The position numbers were made by a program, and so were the translations under genes. Positions 1 through 5,916 of a DNA stretch of 5,916 nt are shown here, in pieces. Source of the stretch: CAYLOP01 sp964385305. GTDB taxonomy: Bacteria; Chloroflexota; Anaerolineae; Anaerolineales; E44-bin32. Under the pieces are notes generated by a model. That model was not told the origin of the DNA. It saw nothing but the letters and a program-made list of their open reading frames with translations, and made no database searches. The stretch covers positions 1-5,916 of the forward strand of contig CAYLOP010000178.1 in NCBI GenBank assembly GCA_964385305.1, read 5' to 3'. Each line of letters opens with the position of its first letter. The stretch's first letter is position 1.

Positions 1-1693
1 TGTCACGACATTGGCGGAGGGTGTTTATGGTTACACGAGCGATGTCGATGCAGAGGGCAACGTTTTTCTATACTCCCAACCCGATGGCAGGATTACCCGC
101 ATTTCACCCGATGGGAACCAATCCATTGTCATCGAATCCCAAGCCCTCGTAACAGATTGCACGAGTGGTTTGGGCGTCGGACCGGATGGGAATATCTATA
201 CAGCGCGAAGTCTGTGCGACGTAGGTTTAATGGAAAAAGCCGACCTATATCGTATCACCATGGGCGGACAGATTGAGCGTGTGGCTGAAAGGATACCGGC
301 ACTCTTCGCGCTGAAAACGGACGCTAACGGGCGATTCATAGCCGCCGCGATGGGGGATGTTTTACACGAACTGTCACTAATTGATTTTTCATTCACCCCG
401 ATCGGGAATATTCCTGGACATGATGGCGTTGCCGTCAATGGGCTTGCAGCAGACACGGCAGGTAATCTCTATGTGTCAACCGGCACCTGGAGCCGAAGCG
501 GTCAGGTATATCAATTCGATGTCCATGGAGATTTCAACTTAATCGCAGATATTCCTGGGAATGGATTATCAGGAATTGAGTGGTTGCCCGATACGGGTGA
601 ACTTCTGGGTGTCCAACTCCAACTTGGCACCCTGATATCGATTGCGGGAGATGGTTCTCTACATGAGATCGTTCCCGGTAATGGGCTTATCACGCCGAGA
701 GGTATCGCTTTTTCTCCGTGCGGTGAGCTGGCGGTTTCCAATGAAGATGGGGGAATGATGGCACGGATCGATCCGGCTGGAAGGGTAAGCACGTTCTTCG
801 AATACGTTTCCTATACATCGCCCATTTCGTTCATGGCATTCAGCCGCGATGGCGAATTGTATGTCACTGAAGGTGCCCCAGGTTTTCCAGAGCGGATTAT
901 TCATGTGCTACCCGGCGATTCGACGCCGGTACAACTCGTCGATGTCGCCCGACCCGGCGGCATCGCAATGCGATTCGATGGCACGCTGTTCGTCGCCGAA
1001 ACCATCGCAGATCGCATTGCGCAGGTCGACCCAAATGGATCGGTGTCCGTATTTGCCGATGGGCTTACTCGCCCGACTGCGCTGGCTCTGGATGCTGAGG
1101 ATGATCTGTATGCCGTGATCGGTACATGTGGACGACCTCTAGACCCGGTTCATATGCCAGACGCCGGCGATACGATCATTCGATTCAATCCAGACGGAAC
1201 AGCTGCGGAATGGGCGAATTGGTCAAAGCTGACGGGGTTGGCATTTGCGCCTTCCGGTGACCTATTTGCAGGGACCGGTTGGGATGGCGGCATTGTGCGC
1301 ATATCTTCAGATGGAACACCGACTCTCTTTGCCAGCGGCTTAGGTGAGGTCTCAGATATGGCTTTTGATGTTGCCGGCAACTTATACGCGAGCGACACCG
1401 TTATAAACGGCATCCTGCGAATCAGCGGTTTCGACCAAGGAGCATTAAGCGGTATCGTGACCGATTCATCAGGTACTCCTGTTGAAGGAGCGCAAGTGCA
1501 AGTGCTATCCACCACTCCCGTTGTCGTCGGTCAGGTGGTATCCACGGATGCAGAAGGGCGCTTCAGTCTCACAGCTGCGCCGCGCAGTTATGAAGTGATC
1601 GTAACAATGGGAGGCATTAAGGCTATAACGCTGGAAAGTGTTGATGTCGTGGCTGATCAAGAGACTGTGATCGAAATCATGCCAGAAGAATAG
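1..1693 (+). CDS. NHL/SMP-30-like multi-blade beta-propeller protein with C-terminal carboxypeptidase-regulatory-like domain (5' partial)
   Basis: The frame is open from the first complete codon (position 2) to TAG at 1691-1693, so the true start and any signal peptide lie left of the window. The TTG at 11 is probably internal. Numbering from that codon, a repeat of the form (D/P)xxG-(N/E/D)-L-(Y/F)-V/A recurs about every 44 residues, near residues 16, 60, 107, 151, 196, 238, 281, 324, 364, 416 and 456. Each copy is usually followed by a strand ending in I-x-R/Q-I/V-D/S-P-D/N-G. This is the signature of NHL, SMP-30/gluconolactonase or Vgb-type propellers. Residues about 477-560 form a carboxypeptidase-regulatory-like beta-sandwich (GIVTDSSGTPVEGA, then TDAEGRFSL, then a Y-x-V-x-V strand). 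Such proteins are usually extracytoplasmic and mediate binding; some propellers are lactonases or lyases. I see no catalytic signature that settles a reaction, so the function is unknown. The domain call is firm. Confidence 0.87.
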   Translation, partial: VTTLAEGVYGYTSDVDAEGNVFLYSQPDGRITRISPDGNQSIVIESQALVTDCTSGLGVGPDGNIYTARSLCDVGLMEKADLYRITMGGQIERVAERIPALFALKTDANGRFIAAAMGDVLHELSLIDFSFTPIGNIPGHDGVAVNGLAADTAGNLYVSTGTWSRSGQVYQFDVHGDFNLIADIPGNGLSGIEWLPDTGELLGVQLQLGTLISIAGDGSLHEIVPGNGLITPRGIAFSPCGELAVSNEDGGMMARIDPAGRVSTFFEYVSYTSPISFMAFSRDGELYVTEGAPGFPERIIHVLPGDSTPVQLVDVARPGGIAMRFDGTLFVAETIADRIAQVDPNGSVSVFADGLTRPTALALDAEDDLYAVIGTCGRPLDPVHMPDAGDTIIRFNPDGTAAEWANWSKLTGLAFAPSGDLFAGTGWDGGIVRISSDGTPTLFASGLGEVSDMAFDVAGNLYASDTVINGILRISGFDQGALSGIVTDSSGTPVEGAQVQVLSTTPVVVGQVVSTDAEGRFSLTAAPRSYEVIVTMGGIKAITLESVDVVADQETVIEIMPEE

Positions 1694-1696
1694 ATT

Positions 1697-1716
1697 TCAT
1701 GACCATCCCCTCATGA
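1697..1716 (+). terminator. Weak hairpin just after the propeller stop codon
   Basis: TCATGA at 1697-1702 can pair with TCATGA at 1711-1716 around an eight-base loop, starting three bases after the TAG stop. The stem is only six pairs with two G-C pairs and is not followed by a T-run, so it is a poor match to an intrinsic terminator. It is listed because of its position, and no better terminator was found nearby. Confidence 0.15.
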
Positions 1717-1839
1717 TGTAGCGACGAATGACACTCGTGAAGCAACGAATGCTTTTGCCTCTCTGTTTAATAGACCATGATCATGGATCTCGCACTGCTA
1801 TGGATTGGCTGGTGACTTTGGAGCGAGCCAAGCCAAATC

Positions 1840-2067
1840 ATGGCGCGTGAGGAGAGCTTATCCGAATCGGTTTTGCTCTATCAAGAACAAAATTGCCCGC
1901 ACCGGGATCTGCTGCTTAGAGCAGGCCAGCCACTCGCAGGAAGTGACCCTATGCAACCGAAGCCACAGGGCGAAATCTCTTGTAAGGTCGGTGTCGCCGC
2001 GCGGATTGCCGGAGACATCATCGTGGACCTACTCGAAACAGGCGACGAGAGTGTTCTCCTTGCTTAA
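1840..2067 (+). CDS. Doubtful 75-residue hypothetical ORF or coding remnant
   Basis: An ATG at 1840 opens a 75-codon frame ending in TAA at 2065-2067. The product is mildly acidic with a plausible helical stretch near its end (VAARIAGDIIVDLLETGDES), and its codons are less odd than those of the overlapping frames. Against it, the nearest GGAG (1820-1823) is 16 bases upstream of the ATG, no family is recognised, and a longer frame overlaps it. After the stop, the same frame stays open to about 2212, which would fit a remnant of a longer gene interrupted by a stop. More likely not a functional gene. Confidence 0.15.
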   Translation: MAREESLSESVLLYQEQNCPHRDLLLRAGQPLAGSDPMQPKPQGEISCKVGVAARIAGDIIVDLLETGDESVLLA

Positions 2068-2218
2068 AAGGGTGGCGCTTTTAGAGTGGGCCATCAAAAC
2101 CACACGCAAGTCAGCGAAAGTAACGGCAGGAGAGCTGAGGTCTCGCCTCTCGCTCCCTGTCTTTCGGCCAGGATCATCGGAGAGTCGTACGCGGCTGGTA
2201 AAGTGTTCTATCGATGAA

Positions 2219-2240
2219 GCTTGTTGTTTAGGCAACGAGC
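2219..2240 (+). other. Eight-base-pair stem-loop upstream of the NUDIX gene
   Basis: GCTTGTTG at 2219-2226 pairs with CAACGAGC at 2233-2240 across a six-base loop (TTTAGG). All eight positions pair, one as G-U. It is followed by CTTTCATTGT, which is pyrimidine-leaning but not a clean T-run. It lies about 85 bases before the NUDIX start. It could be a weak terminator closing a transcript that crosses the gap, or a structured element of the NUDIX leader. The reverse complement also folds, so the strand is uncertain. Confidence 0.4.
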
Positions 2241-2312
2241 CTTTCATTGTAAGATGATAACTGGATTGCTCTCCCTACAGGATGCTGTGCCACCTCAAGA
2301 CATTGGGGGCCC

Positions 2313-2317
2313 AGAGG
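2313..2317 (+). promoter_or_regulatory. Ribosome binding site that favours the second ATG of the NUDIX gene
   Basis: AGAGG lies seven bases before the ATG at 2325 but only one base before the ATG at 2319. Normal spacing therefore points to 2325 as the start. A GGGGG run at 2305-2309 would be nine bases from 2319 but is a poor match to the anti-Shine-Dalgarno sequence. Confidence 0.5.
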
Positions 2318-2324
2318 CATGATT

Positions 2325-2783
2325 ATGATTCCAGTCAGGAACGCTGCAAAAGCGATCATCATCAAGGACAATGCCCTCCTTGCTGTGAAATATGAGGATG
2401 AAGGCGGGGTGTACTATGCGCTTCCTGGGGGCGGGCAGTTGCATGGTGAATCAATCGTGGAAGCGCTTCATCGGGAGATTAAAGAGGAACTAAATATCGC
2501 TGTCCGGAATCATGGTTTACGTTTTATCCGCGAATATATCGGTAAGGATGGGGAATCCGCCTGGCGTGATTCAGCGTTTCACCAGGTTGAGTTTATGTTT
2601 GAATGCGAGATCGAGGGTGACGCAGATCCAAGAAGTGGCACTCACTGTGATCATTCACAGGTTGGGATTGTTTGGCTTCCGATCGATCAGCTTGATCAAA
2701 TAAAGTTTTATCCTAAAAAACTTCTAGCGTATCTTGGAAAGCCATTTTCTCAGGAAATCGAGTATTGGGGAAGCGTGGATTGA
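2325..2783 (+). CDS. NUDIX hydrolase
   Basis: This complete gene encodes 152 residues, a normal length for a single-domain NUDIX enzyme. Such enzymes hydrolyse a nucleoside diphosphate linked to another moiety, using divalent metal, usually in the cytosol. The NUDIX box (GX5EX7REUXEEXGU) spans about residues 36-58: G36, E42, R50-E51, E54-E55, then N57-I58, so the usual Gly near the end is Asn while the metal-binding Glu residues are all present. The N-terminus (MIPVRNAAKAIIIKDNALL) and LPGGG before the box resemble small COG1051-type NUDIX proteins, as does the later GIVWLPIDQL segment. The substrate cannot be read from the sequence. The start is set at 2325 because AGAGG is correctly spaced for it; an in-frame ATG at 2319 would add two residues. 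The gene stands alone, with gaps of 631 bases upstream and 214 downstream, so its neighbours say little about its role. Confidence 0.92.
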   Translation: MIPVRNAAKAIIIKDNALLAVKYEDEGGVYYALPGGGQLHGESIVEALHREIKEELNIAVRNHGLRFIREYIGKDGESAWRDSAFHQVEFMFECEIEGDADPRSGTHCDHSQVGIVWLPIDQLDQIKFYPKKLLAYLGKPFSQEIEYWGSVD

Positions 2784-2824
2784 ATCCGCGATAGTAATAA
2801 CGCTGGACAGTCTCTCCTTTGAGT

Positions 2825-2850
2825 CTTCTCTCTTAGAAGGTTTTGCATTT
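2825..2850 (+). terminator. Possible intrinsic terminator after the NUDIX gene
   Basis: CTTCT at 2825-2829 pairs with AGAAG at 2835-2839 around a five-base loop, extendable by two G-U pairs. It is followed by GTTTTGCATTTTTATCTT, which is T-rich. It starts about 40 bases after the NUDIX stop. The stem is short and A-T rich, so termination would be modest, but position and T-rich tail fit the end of this transcript. Confidence 0.35.
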
Positions 2851-2997
2851 TTATCTTAGATGGCCAGGGAATCTGCAGTGTGGTCCATCGATGAATGGGA
2901 TACCTTGACAGCAGTTCCAAAATGGACGATGCTCTATCAAGTTGGGAGAAGCATTGAGGCCAGATATCTTTAGCGAGCATCGTTGAAGAATAGCTTG

Positions 2998-4590
2998 ATG
3001 GAACTTTATATTGGGTCATTCAAAGCCGCGTTAAACCGATTGGGTTCTTTATTCTTATCGAAGGGATCCCGCGAGACCAAGGCCGCACTCGTCGCGAAAA
3101 TTGTCATTCTTGGAATATGGCTCGCAGGCGTCATTCTTATATCGTCAACCCACGAATTTTGGCGCGATGAGGTGCGCGCCATGTCATTGGCTCGAGCTGC
3201 AAATTCGCCTCTTCATCTTGCTGAGCTAACCAGGTATGATGGTCATCCATTGCTGTGGTATCTGCTCCTCTATATTGGCCATATCCTGGTCGACACACCG
3301 CTTGTATTACCGGTCGTGAGTATCACAATCGCCTTCGCAGCGGTGGCGGTACTCTTGTTTTTTGCACCACTGCCGCTTTGGTTTAAGACGCTCTTTATCT
3401 TCACCTCGTTTCCCTTCTTCGAGTACGCCGTTAAGGCTCGCAATTACGGAATCAGCATGTTGCTCTTGTTCATCTATGCGGCACTCTATCCGAAGCGAGC
3501 CAAACATCCCATACTGCTAGCATTTATTCTCGCCTTGTTGGCCAACTCCAATGTCCATTCCGCCATTCTTGTCTGTATTCTTGCAGCCGTCTGGATTTAT
3601 GAAACGCTCGTCGAACATAGGTCTTTATCACCCAAGGTGCTGGGCGGATCAACTTATCTATCAATTCTAATCATTGCCTCAGGCATTGCTCTCTGTCTTG
3701 CAACTACACTTCCTCGAGAGAATTCTATTTTGTTCAACCCATCACATGATCTTATGATGGCGATTCCAAGTTCCTTTAGGGATGCTGCCCTGCATCCTAC
3801 TCGTTTTTTCTCAAAGGTCATTCCGTTTGTAGAAGGACCCTTTGATGTTATCCTTTTCTTCATGGTCATCCTTGGCCTCATTCCATCCATGAGTCTCATG
3901 GTGGCCGCCTTTGCTGGTCAAATCTCGTTTGGCATGTTTTTCGATTTAGTCGTTGAAGGTAAATATTGGCATCAAGGCTTGTTCTTGGTCTTCCTGCTTA
4001 CTCTTTACTGGATTGCTCTCAACGCACCAGCTCCCGATGTTGCCCATCGCATCAAGCGTAAGTTGCTAGGTGTAGGTTTGTATATCTCGTTCCTAGTGTT
4101 TGTTGTCTATGGATTGTTCCAATCTTATGATCTTGTGATGAAAGAAATCCGAGAGGAAACAAGCTCCAGCAAGGCGTTCGGAACGTTTCTCAATGAATCT
4201 GATCTCTATCGAGATGCCATCATTATCCCTGAACCGGATTATCTTATCGAATCGCTGCCCTATTACGCCAATAATCAGATCTACCTTCCAAGAGAGCAGC
4301 GGTTCAGTAGGACTGTATCTTGGACAACAGACGCGGCTGCCTCGCTTACTATGAGCGATCTGCTATCGACGGCGAATGATATTCACGCGCAGTATGATCA
4401 GCCAGTGTTGATTGTTCTGGGGCACAGGAGGATGGACGAAGGAAGATCGCGCGAGATTTCATTTTCATACAATAAGACTTTCTCTTGGACACATTGGGAT
4501 TTTCGAGAGCTGCATCAAACCACCGAACTCATTGCGGAGTTCAATACTGCCACGAACGATGAAAGATACAAAGTCTATGCGCTGAAGTGA
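2998..4590 (+). CDS. Polytopic membrane protein, probable GT-C-type glycosyltransferase (ArnT/PMT-like)
   Basis: The product is 530 residues from the ATG at 2998. GAAGAA at 2985-2990 is seven bases upstream and favours this start over the in-frame TTG at 2983, which would add five residues. About ten hydrophobic segments are visible, near residues 31-49, 84-98, 102-122, 128-142, 150-164, 172-204 (possibly two), 220-235, 284-307, 327-341 and 356-374. After the first helix the outer loop carries EFWRDE (D57, E58), the acidic pair typical of GT-C enzymes that use polyprenyl-phosphate sugars, and then DGHPLLWYLLL (81-91), like the HPPLYY segment of the family. ARNYG (147-151) precedes another helix. 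Residues about 380-530 are soluble and probably extracytoplasmic, with no domain I can name. The likely role is adding a sugar to an envelope glycan, lipid or protein on the outer face of the membrane; donor and acceptor are unknown. A general membrane protein of unknown function is the alternative. Confidence 0.75.
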   Translation: MELYIGSFKAALNRLGSLFLSKGSRETKAALVAKIVILGIWLAGVILISSTHEFWRDEVRAMSLARAANSPLHLAELTRYDGHPLLWYLLLYIGHILVDTPLVLPVVSITIAFAAVAVLLFFAPLPLWFKTLFIFTSFPFFEYAVKARNYGISMLLLFIYAALYPKRAKHPILLAFILALLANSNVHSAILVCILAAVWIYETLVEHRSLSPKVLGGSTYLSILIIASGIALCLATTLPRENSILFNPSHDLMMAIPSSFRDAALHPTRFFSKVIPFVEGPFDVILFFMVILGLIPSMSLMVAAFAGQISFGMFFDLVVEGKYWHQGLFLVFLLTLYWIALNAPAPDVAHRIKRKLLGVGLYISFLVFVVYGLFQSYDLVMKEIREETSSSKAFGTFLNESDLYRDAIIIPEPDYLIESLPYYANNQIYLPREQRFSRTVSWTTDAAASLTMSDLLSTANDIHAQYDQPVLIVLGHRRMDEGRSREISFSYNKTFSWTHWDFRELHQTTELIAEFNTATNDERYKVYALK

Positions 4591-4602
4591 GTTGTTATCT
4601 GG

Positions 4603-4638
4603 CAAGGCGCTTGCTCTTAGCCTTGTGAGACATTCTCA
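4603..4638. terminator. Two small hairpins in the convergent spacer, possible bidirectional terminator
   Basis: The 68 bases between the two convergent stop codons contain CAAGGC (4603-4608) pairing with GCCTTG (4620-4625) over an 11-base loop. Immediately after comes TGAGA (4626-4630) pairing with TCTCA (4634-4638) over a three-base loop. Both fold on either strand, as expected for a shared terminator of the membrane-protein gene and the opposing sulfatase-like gene. Neither is followed by a proper T-run on either side, so the call rests on location and pairing only. Confidence 0.3.
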
Positions 4639-4658
4639 AATCTGATCGTAATTTGGTT

Positions 4659-5916
4659 TCACTTTCCGAGACTGTCGACCGGGACAAAGTCGTAGGGGGT
4701 ATCGCCTCGCAAGTTGCTGAAATAACTCTGATCCTCGAGAAGGCCGAAGTCACCGCTAAAGACACAGTCGAAAAGGACCCGAAAGGTATTCACCGGCGTG
4801 ATCTGAGAGTAGAGATTGGGGACACACACATCGGGGAGGTAGTAAGCGTTGAGGATGGCGACCTGCGTCCTCGCGTTGGCTTTATCCGGTTCCGACCAGC
4901 GTAGATCTGTGGCACGACCATGATCCGATTGGAGGATGATGATCGGTGGGGTGGAGGAATTGTTCAGGATATCATCGATGGCGCGCTCAAGTCGTGTATT
5001 GACATACGTCAGCTGGTCGAGATACGGATTGAACTTGCTGGATGGATTCGAGCCGGTTTCGGCTAGGTTGAACGTGCCTTCCGGGATGACCTCTTCTCCA
5101 TTAGGACCAAAGATAAACGGCTGGTGCGGGGAGAGGATGTGTGCGAATACGAATTTACGCACGGGGATGTTGGGGATCTGGCTCAGATGGTCGAAATTCG
5201 ACAGGATCAGCTGGCGATGGATCCGAAAGGGACTTTTCATCCGTTCGACCAGCCAATTCGATTGCAGCACCTGAAAATCGGTGAATGCCAGACCGAGCGA
5301 GGTATGAATCAACATGCTCTCGAAGGAGTTCAGACCTGCTACGTTAAAGGCCTCCTCATCCATCTCGGCGGTCAGAAAATAGGCGGCATCGTAGATCTCA
5401 GTACCGATCCATCCGGTCTCCAGCGCGACGGTTGCATATCCCAAGGTTTCCAGATGCTGCCGCACGGCACTGCGTTTTAGCTTCCCGATCAGCGGACCGG
5501 GATAGGGTTCCTGTGAGAGATCGATGCCCAAGTCTTGCAAGTACTTCATGTTGAGGCTGGATGCCAGTGAGAGGGCGGTAGACATGTAATTAGATTCGCT
5601 CTCGTCGGCAACGTAAAAACCACGCGAGCGGAGGAATTCGATGAATGCATGGTTGTCGTATCCATAATCCTCGAGTAAGAGATCTTCTCGTACATAGGAA
5701 TCTACGACGATGTAGTAGATATCCGGCAGCTCACCATCCCCTGTATATTTGAGCGCCGACATTCCATCGGATTCGAACGTGGGCCCGATGTTGACGTTGT
5801 AGTTGAGAAGGTTAAGCGCAACAACGCTGGTAGGGATGAGGAAAAGCACGGCGCCTGCAAAGTTCAGGGCGCGTGTAAGGTTGGCAGTGGCGCGTAGGCG
5901 GGTAAGGGTGAGCCAG
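4659..5916 (-). CDS. Sulfatase / LTA-synthase-like membrane-anchored protein, alkaline phosphatase superfamily (5' partial)
   Basis: The frame is open from the right edge to TGA at 4661-4659. A GTG at 5849 could start a 396-residue product, but 22 more in-frame codons precede it and encode a basic stretch running into a hydrophobic helix (LNFAGAVLFLIPTSVVALNLL). The gene therefore very probably continues to the right, with further membrane helices. Numbering from the GTG, the catalytic domain begins at PDIYYIVVDSY (D50). It then has SNYMSTALSLASSLN (S90/T91 as likely nucleophile region), HILSPHQPFIFGPNG (H242) and QSDHGRA (D309-H310, likely metal ligands), and ends with NTFRVLFD and a PYDFVPVD tail. 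These match the sulfatase-like hydrolase/transferase fold. There is no CxPSR-type formylglycine motif, so a classical sulfatase is unlikely; LtaS-like phospho-group transfer or phosphodiester hydrolysis at the outer membrane face fits better. The substrate is unknown, possibly an envelope lipid or glycan. Confidence 0.85.
   Translation of the reverse strand, partial: WLTLTRLRATANLTRALNFAGAVLFLIPTSVVALNLLNYNVNIGPTFESDGMSALKYTGDGELPDIYYIVVDSYVREDLLLEDYGYDNHAFIEFLRSRGFYVADESESNYMSTALSLASSLNMKYLQDLGIDLSQEPYPGPLIGKLKRSAVRQHLETLGYATVALETGWIGTEIYDAAYFLTAEMDEEAFNVAGLNSFESMLIHTSLGLAFTDFQVLQSNWLVERMKSPFRIHRQLILSNFDHLSQIPNIPVRKFVFAHILSPHQPFIFGPNGEEVIPEGTFNLAETGSNPSSKFNPYLDQLTYVNTRLERAIDDILNNSSTPPIIILQSDHGRATDLRWSEPDKANARTQVAILNAYYLPDVCVPNLYSQITPVNTFRVLFDCVFSGDFGLLEDQSYFSNLRGDTPYDFVPVDSLGK

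Larger units (their letters stand above)
1694..2324. other. Intergenic stretch of about 630 bases without a convincing gene
   Basis: This gap separates the propeller gene from the NUDIX gene. It has open frames on both strands, the longest at 1805-2257 on +, but their translations are rich in Ser and Arg, lack recognisable motifs, overlap each other and have no well-placed ribosome binding site. They look like chance ORFs or decayed coding sequence. Visible structure includes two TCATGA copies at 1697-1702 and 1711-1716 that can pair, a 12-base perfect palindrome CCATGATCATGG at 1775-1786, a stem TAAAAG/CTTTTA at 2065-2083, and the stronger stem-loop at 2219-2240 listed separately. No terminal inverted repeats or transposase motifs were seen. 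It could hold a non-coding RNA, a long leader or a degraded gene; the sequence alone does not decide. Confidence 0.5.

Noticed and set aside
196..1515. Antisense and alternative-frame ORFs within the propeller gene
   Set aside because: The + strand repeat protein explains the whole region; these frames have no motifs of their own.
2029..2247. 72-codon - strand ORF in the long gap
   Set aside because: No recognisable family and no clear ribosome binding site. I considered a transposase remnant but found no DDE motif or terminal repeats.
2224..2255. Possible promoter TTGTTT / TAAGAT upstream of the NUDIX gene
   Set aside because: The spacer is 20 bases, too long for a standard sigma-70 promoter, and the -35 half lies inside the stem-loop.
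1805..2257. 150-codon + strand ORF in the long gap
   Set aside because: Composition dominated by Ser, Arg and Cys, no motif, no ribosome binding site, and overlap with other open frames make it look like a chance ORF.
2905..2933. Perfect -35-like TTGACA at 2905-2910 before the membrane-protein gene
   Set aside because: At 17-base spacing the -10 position is GATGCT, matching TATAAT at only three of six positions. The best nearby -10-like hexamer is too far away, so I do not call a promoter.
4653..5480. Several + strand ORFs inside the sulfatase-like gene
   Set aside because: They are antisense shadows of a strand that encodes a coherent, motif-bearing protein.
1..5916. CRISPR array, tRNA, rRNA, phage or defence-system genes
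   Set aside because: I looked for regularly spaced direct repeats, tRNA-like T-loop sequences and nuclease, helicase, integrase or toxin motifs and saw none.

Overview
The window is a piece of bacterial chromosome of roughly balanced base composition, with long ORFs, short intergenic gaps and Shine-Dalgarno-like sites. No rRNA, tRNA, CRISPR array or complete insertion sequence is visible. A sulfatase-like envelope protein, a long NHL/SMP-30-type propeller with a carboxypeptidase-regulatory-like tail and a GT-C-type membrane protein together would fit an environmental bacterium with a complex envelope. Chloroflexota (Anaerolineae-like) is my best guess from protein flavour alone, at low confidence.

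Layout, left to right. (1) Positions 1-1693, + strand: the 3' part of a gene for a large repeat beta-propeller protein with a C-terminal Ig-like domain; it runs off the left edge. (2) Positions 1694-2324: about 630 bases without a convincing gene, holding short palindromes, a weak 75-codon ORF and a good 8-bp stem-loop at 2219-2240. (3) Positions 2325-2783, +: a complete NUDIX hydrolase. (4) Positions 2784-2997: a spacer with a terminator-like hairpin and a doubtful 37-codon ORF. (5) Positions 2998-4590, +: a roughly ten-helix membrane protein resembling GT-C glycosyltransferases (ArnT/PMT type), with a soluble C-terminal domain. (6) Positions 4591-4658: a 68-base convergent spacer with two small hairpins. 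(7) Positions 4659-5916, - strand: a sulfatase/LTA-synthase-like (alkaline phosphatase superfamily) protein whose membrane N-terminus lies beyond the right edge.

The three + strand genes are 214-631 bases apart, so they are probably separate transcription units rather than one operon. The convergent pair at the right both look like envelope enzymes: a lipid-linked-sugar glycosyltransferase and a membrane-anchored hydrolase or phospho-group transferase. They could act on the same surface glycan, but convergent orientation gives only weak support. Nothing here amounts to a clear undescribed system. The points most worth checking are the eleven-repeat propeller, the structured gap before the NUDIX gene, and the sulfatase-fold protein with a Thr/Ser rather than a Cys at the likely active site.
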